This document shows positions 33,283 through 33,385 of a DNA stretch of 33,385 nt, in pieces. The stretch is from CAIWXH01 sp964555675. GTDB taxonomy: Bacteria > Chloroflexota > Chloroflexia > Chloroflexales > Chloroflexaceae. The number at the start of each line of letters is the position of its first letter. Within the stretch, counting starts at the first letter, position 1. The notes beneath the pieces were generated by a model. It was not told where the DNA came from, ran no database searches, and saw nothing but the letters and a program-made list of their open reading frames with translations. Location of the stretch: assembly GCA_964555675.1 (NCBI GenBank), contig CAZKTU010000051.1:1-33385 (forward strand). Reading direction: 5' to 3'. The position numbers were made by a program, and so were the translations under genes.

Positions 33283-33385
33283 TGCTCCGTCCGAGCTACC
33301 CTGACAGCTCGCCGCCTCCCGCCGGGTCGCCTAGTACGCGTCGGCGGAAATGAGCGGCGGGTTTTTCACCACGAAGACCACGAAG
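33283..33385 (+). other. intergenic end of the window with a 9-bp direct repeat
   Basis: No gene is seen after the Hsp70-like stop. GGCGGG followed by TTTTT (about 33356-33366) could be the right arm of a terminator, but a good left arm is not clear. The last 18 bases are two tandem copies of ACCACGAAG (33368-33376, 33377-33385), continuing past the window edge. Confidence 0.45.

Overview
The window is GC-rich bacterial chromosome carrying mostly chromosomal metabolic and housekeeping genes, with about 29 protein genes and no RNA gene, CRISPR array or insertion sequence that I can recognise. Several features point to the Chloroflexota, probably class Chloroflexia (Chloroflexus/Roseiflexus-type filamentous bacteria): a CruF-like carotenoid gene, a form II CO-dehydrogenase-type operon with coxG, exported proteins with a Pro/Ala linker followed by 'YFERARFExHPE' repeats, many GC-rich intergenic hairpins, and runs of a 7-bp (ATGAAGG) repeat. 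The lineage is an inference from gene content; no rRNA is present.

Region 1-6.2 kb: the tail of an unknown gene, a convergent acylphosphatase / flippase-like pair, and a rightward cluster lepA - parvulin-type lipoprotein - mazG - DUF951. The lepA end holds a 100-N assembly gap flanked by an identical 55-bp sequence; collapsing the duplicate gives an intact 605-residue LepA. Region 6.2-11 kb: leftward OsmC and Tat-exported cyclase genes, a leftward small lipoprotein, a rightward NfeD-type membrane protein with its stomatin partner, and a leftward stand-alone response regulator.

Region 11-18.3 kb: a rightward cruF-like gene convergent with a leftward set (dihydrouridine synthase, DUF885 peptidase-like protein, flavodoxin-like reductase, PlsC-type acyltransferase), a divergent DinB / ArsR pair, a MoxR ATPase and a DUF507 protein. 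Region 18.3-26.5 kb is largely cell surface and membrane: an exported subtilase with C-terminal surface repeats, a second flippase-like protein, a HIT protein, a membrane-anchored protein with the same surface repeats, an unknown protein, a PRPP synthetase, a 13-copy heptamer repeat and a large multi-spanning membrane protein. Region 26.5-33.4 kb: the leftward coxG-coxS-coxL-coxM operon (form II active-site motif), divergent from a lid-less Hsp70-family gene with a strong promoter and an adjacent palindrome.

Regulatory reading: about a dozen sigma70-like promoters can be placed by eye. They fall into two kinds, with -35 boxes TTGAC(A/G/T) or TTGC(G/C)C, nearly all with 16-18 bp spacers. Several promoter positions decide start codons (cruF, moxR, response regulator). 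GC-rich hairpins close most transcription units.
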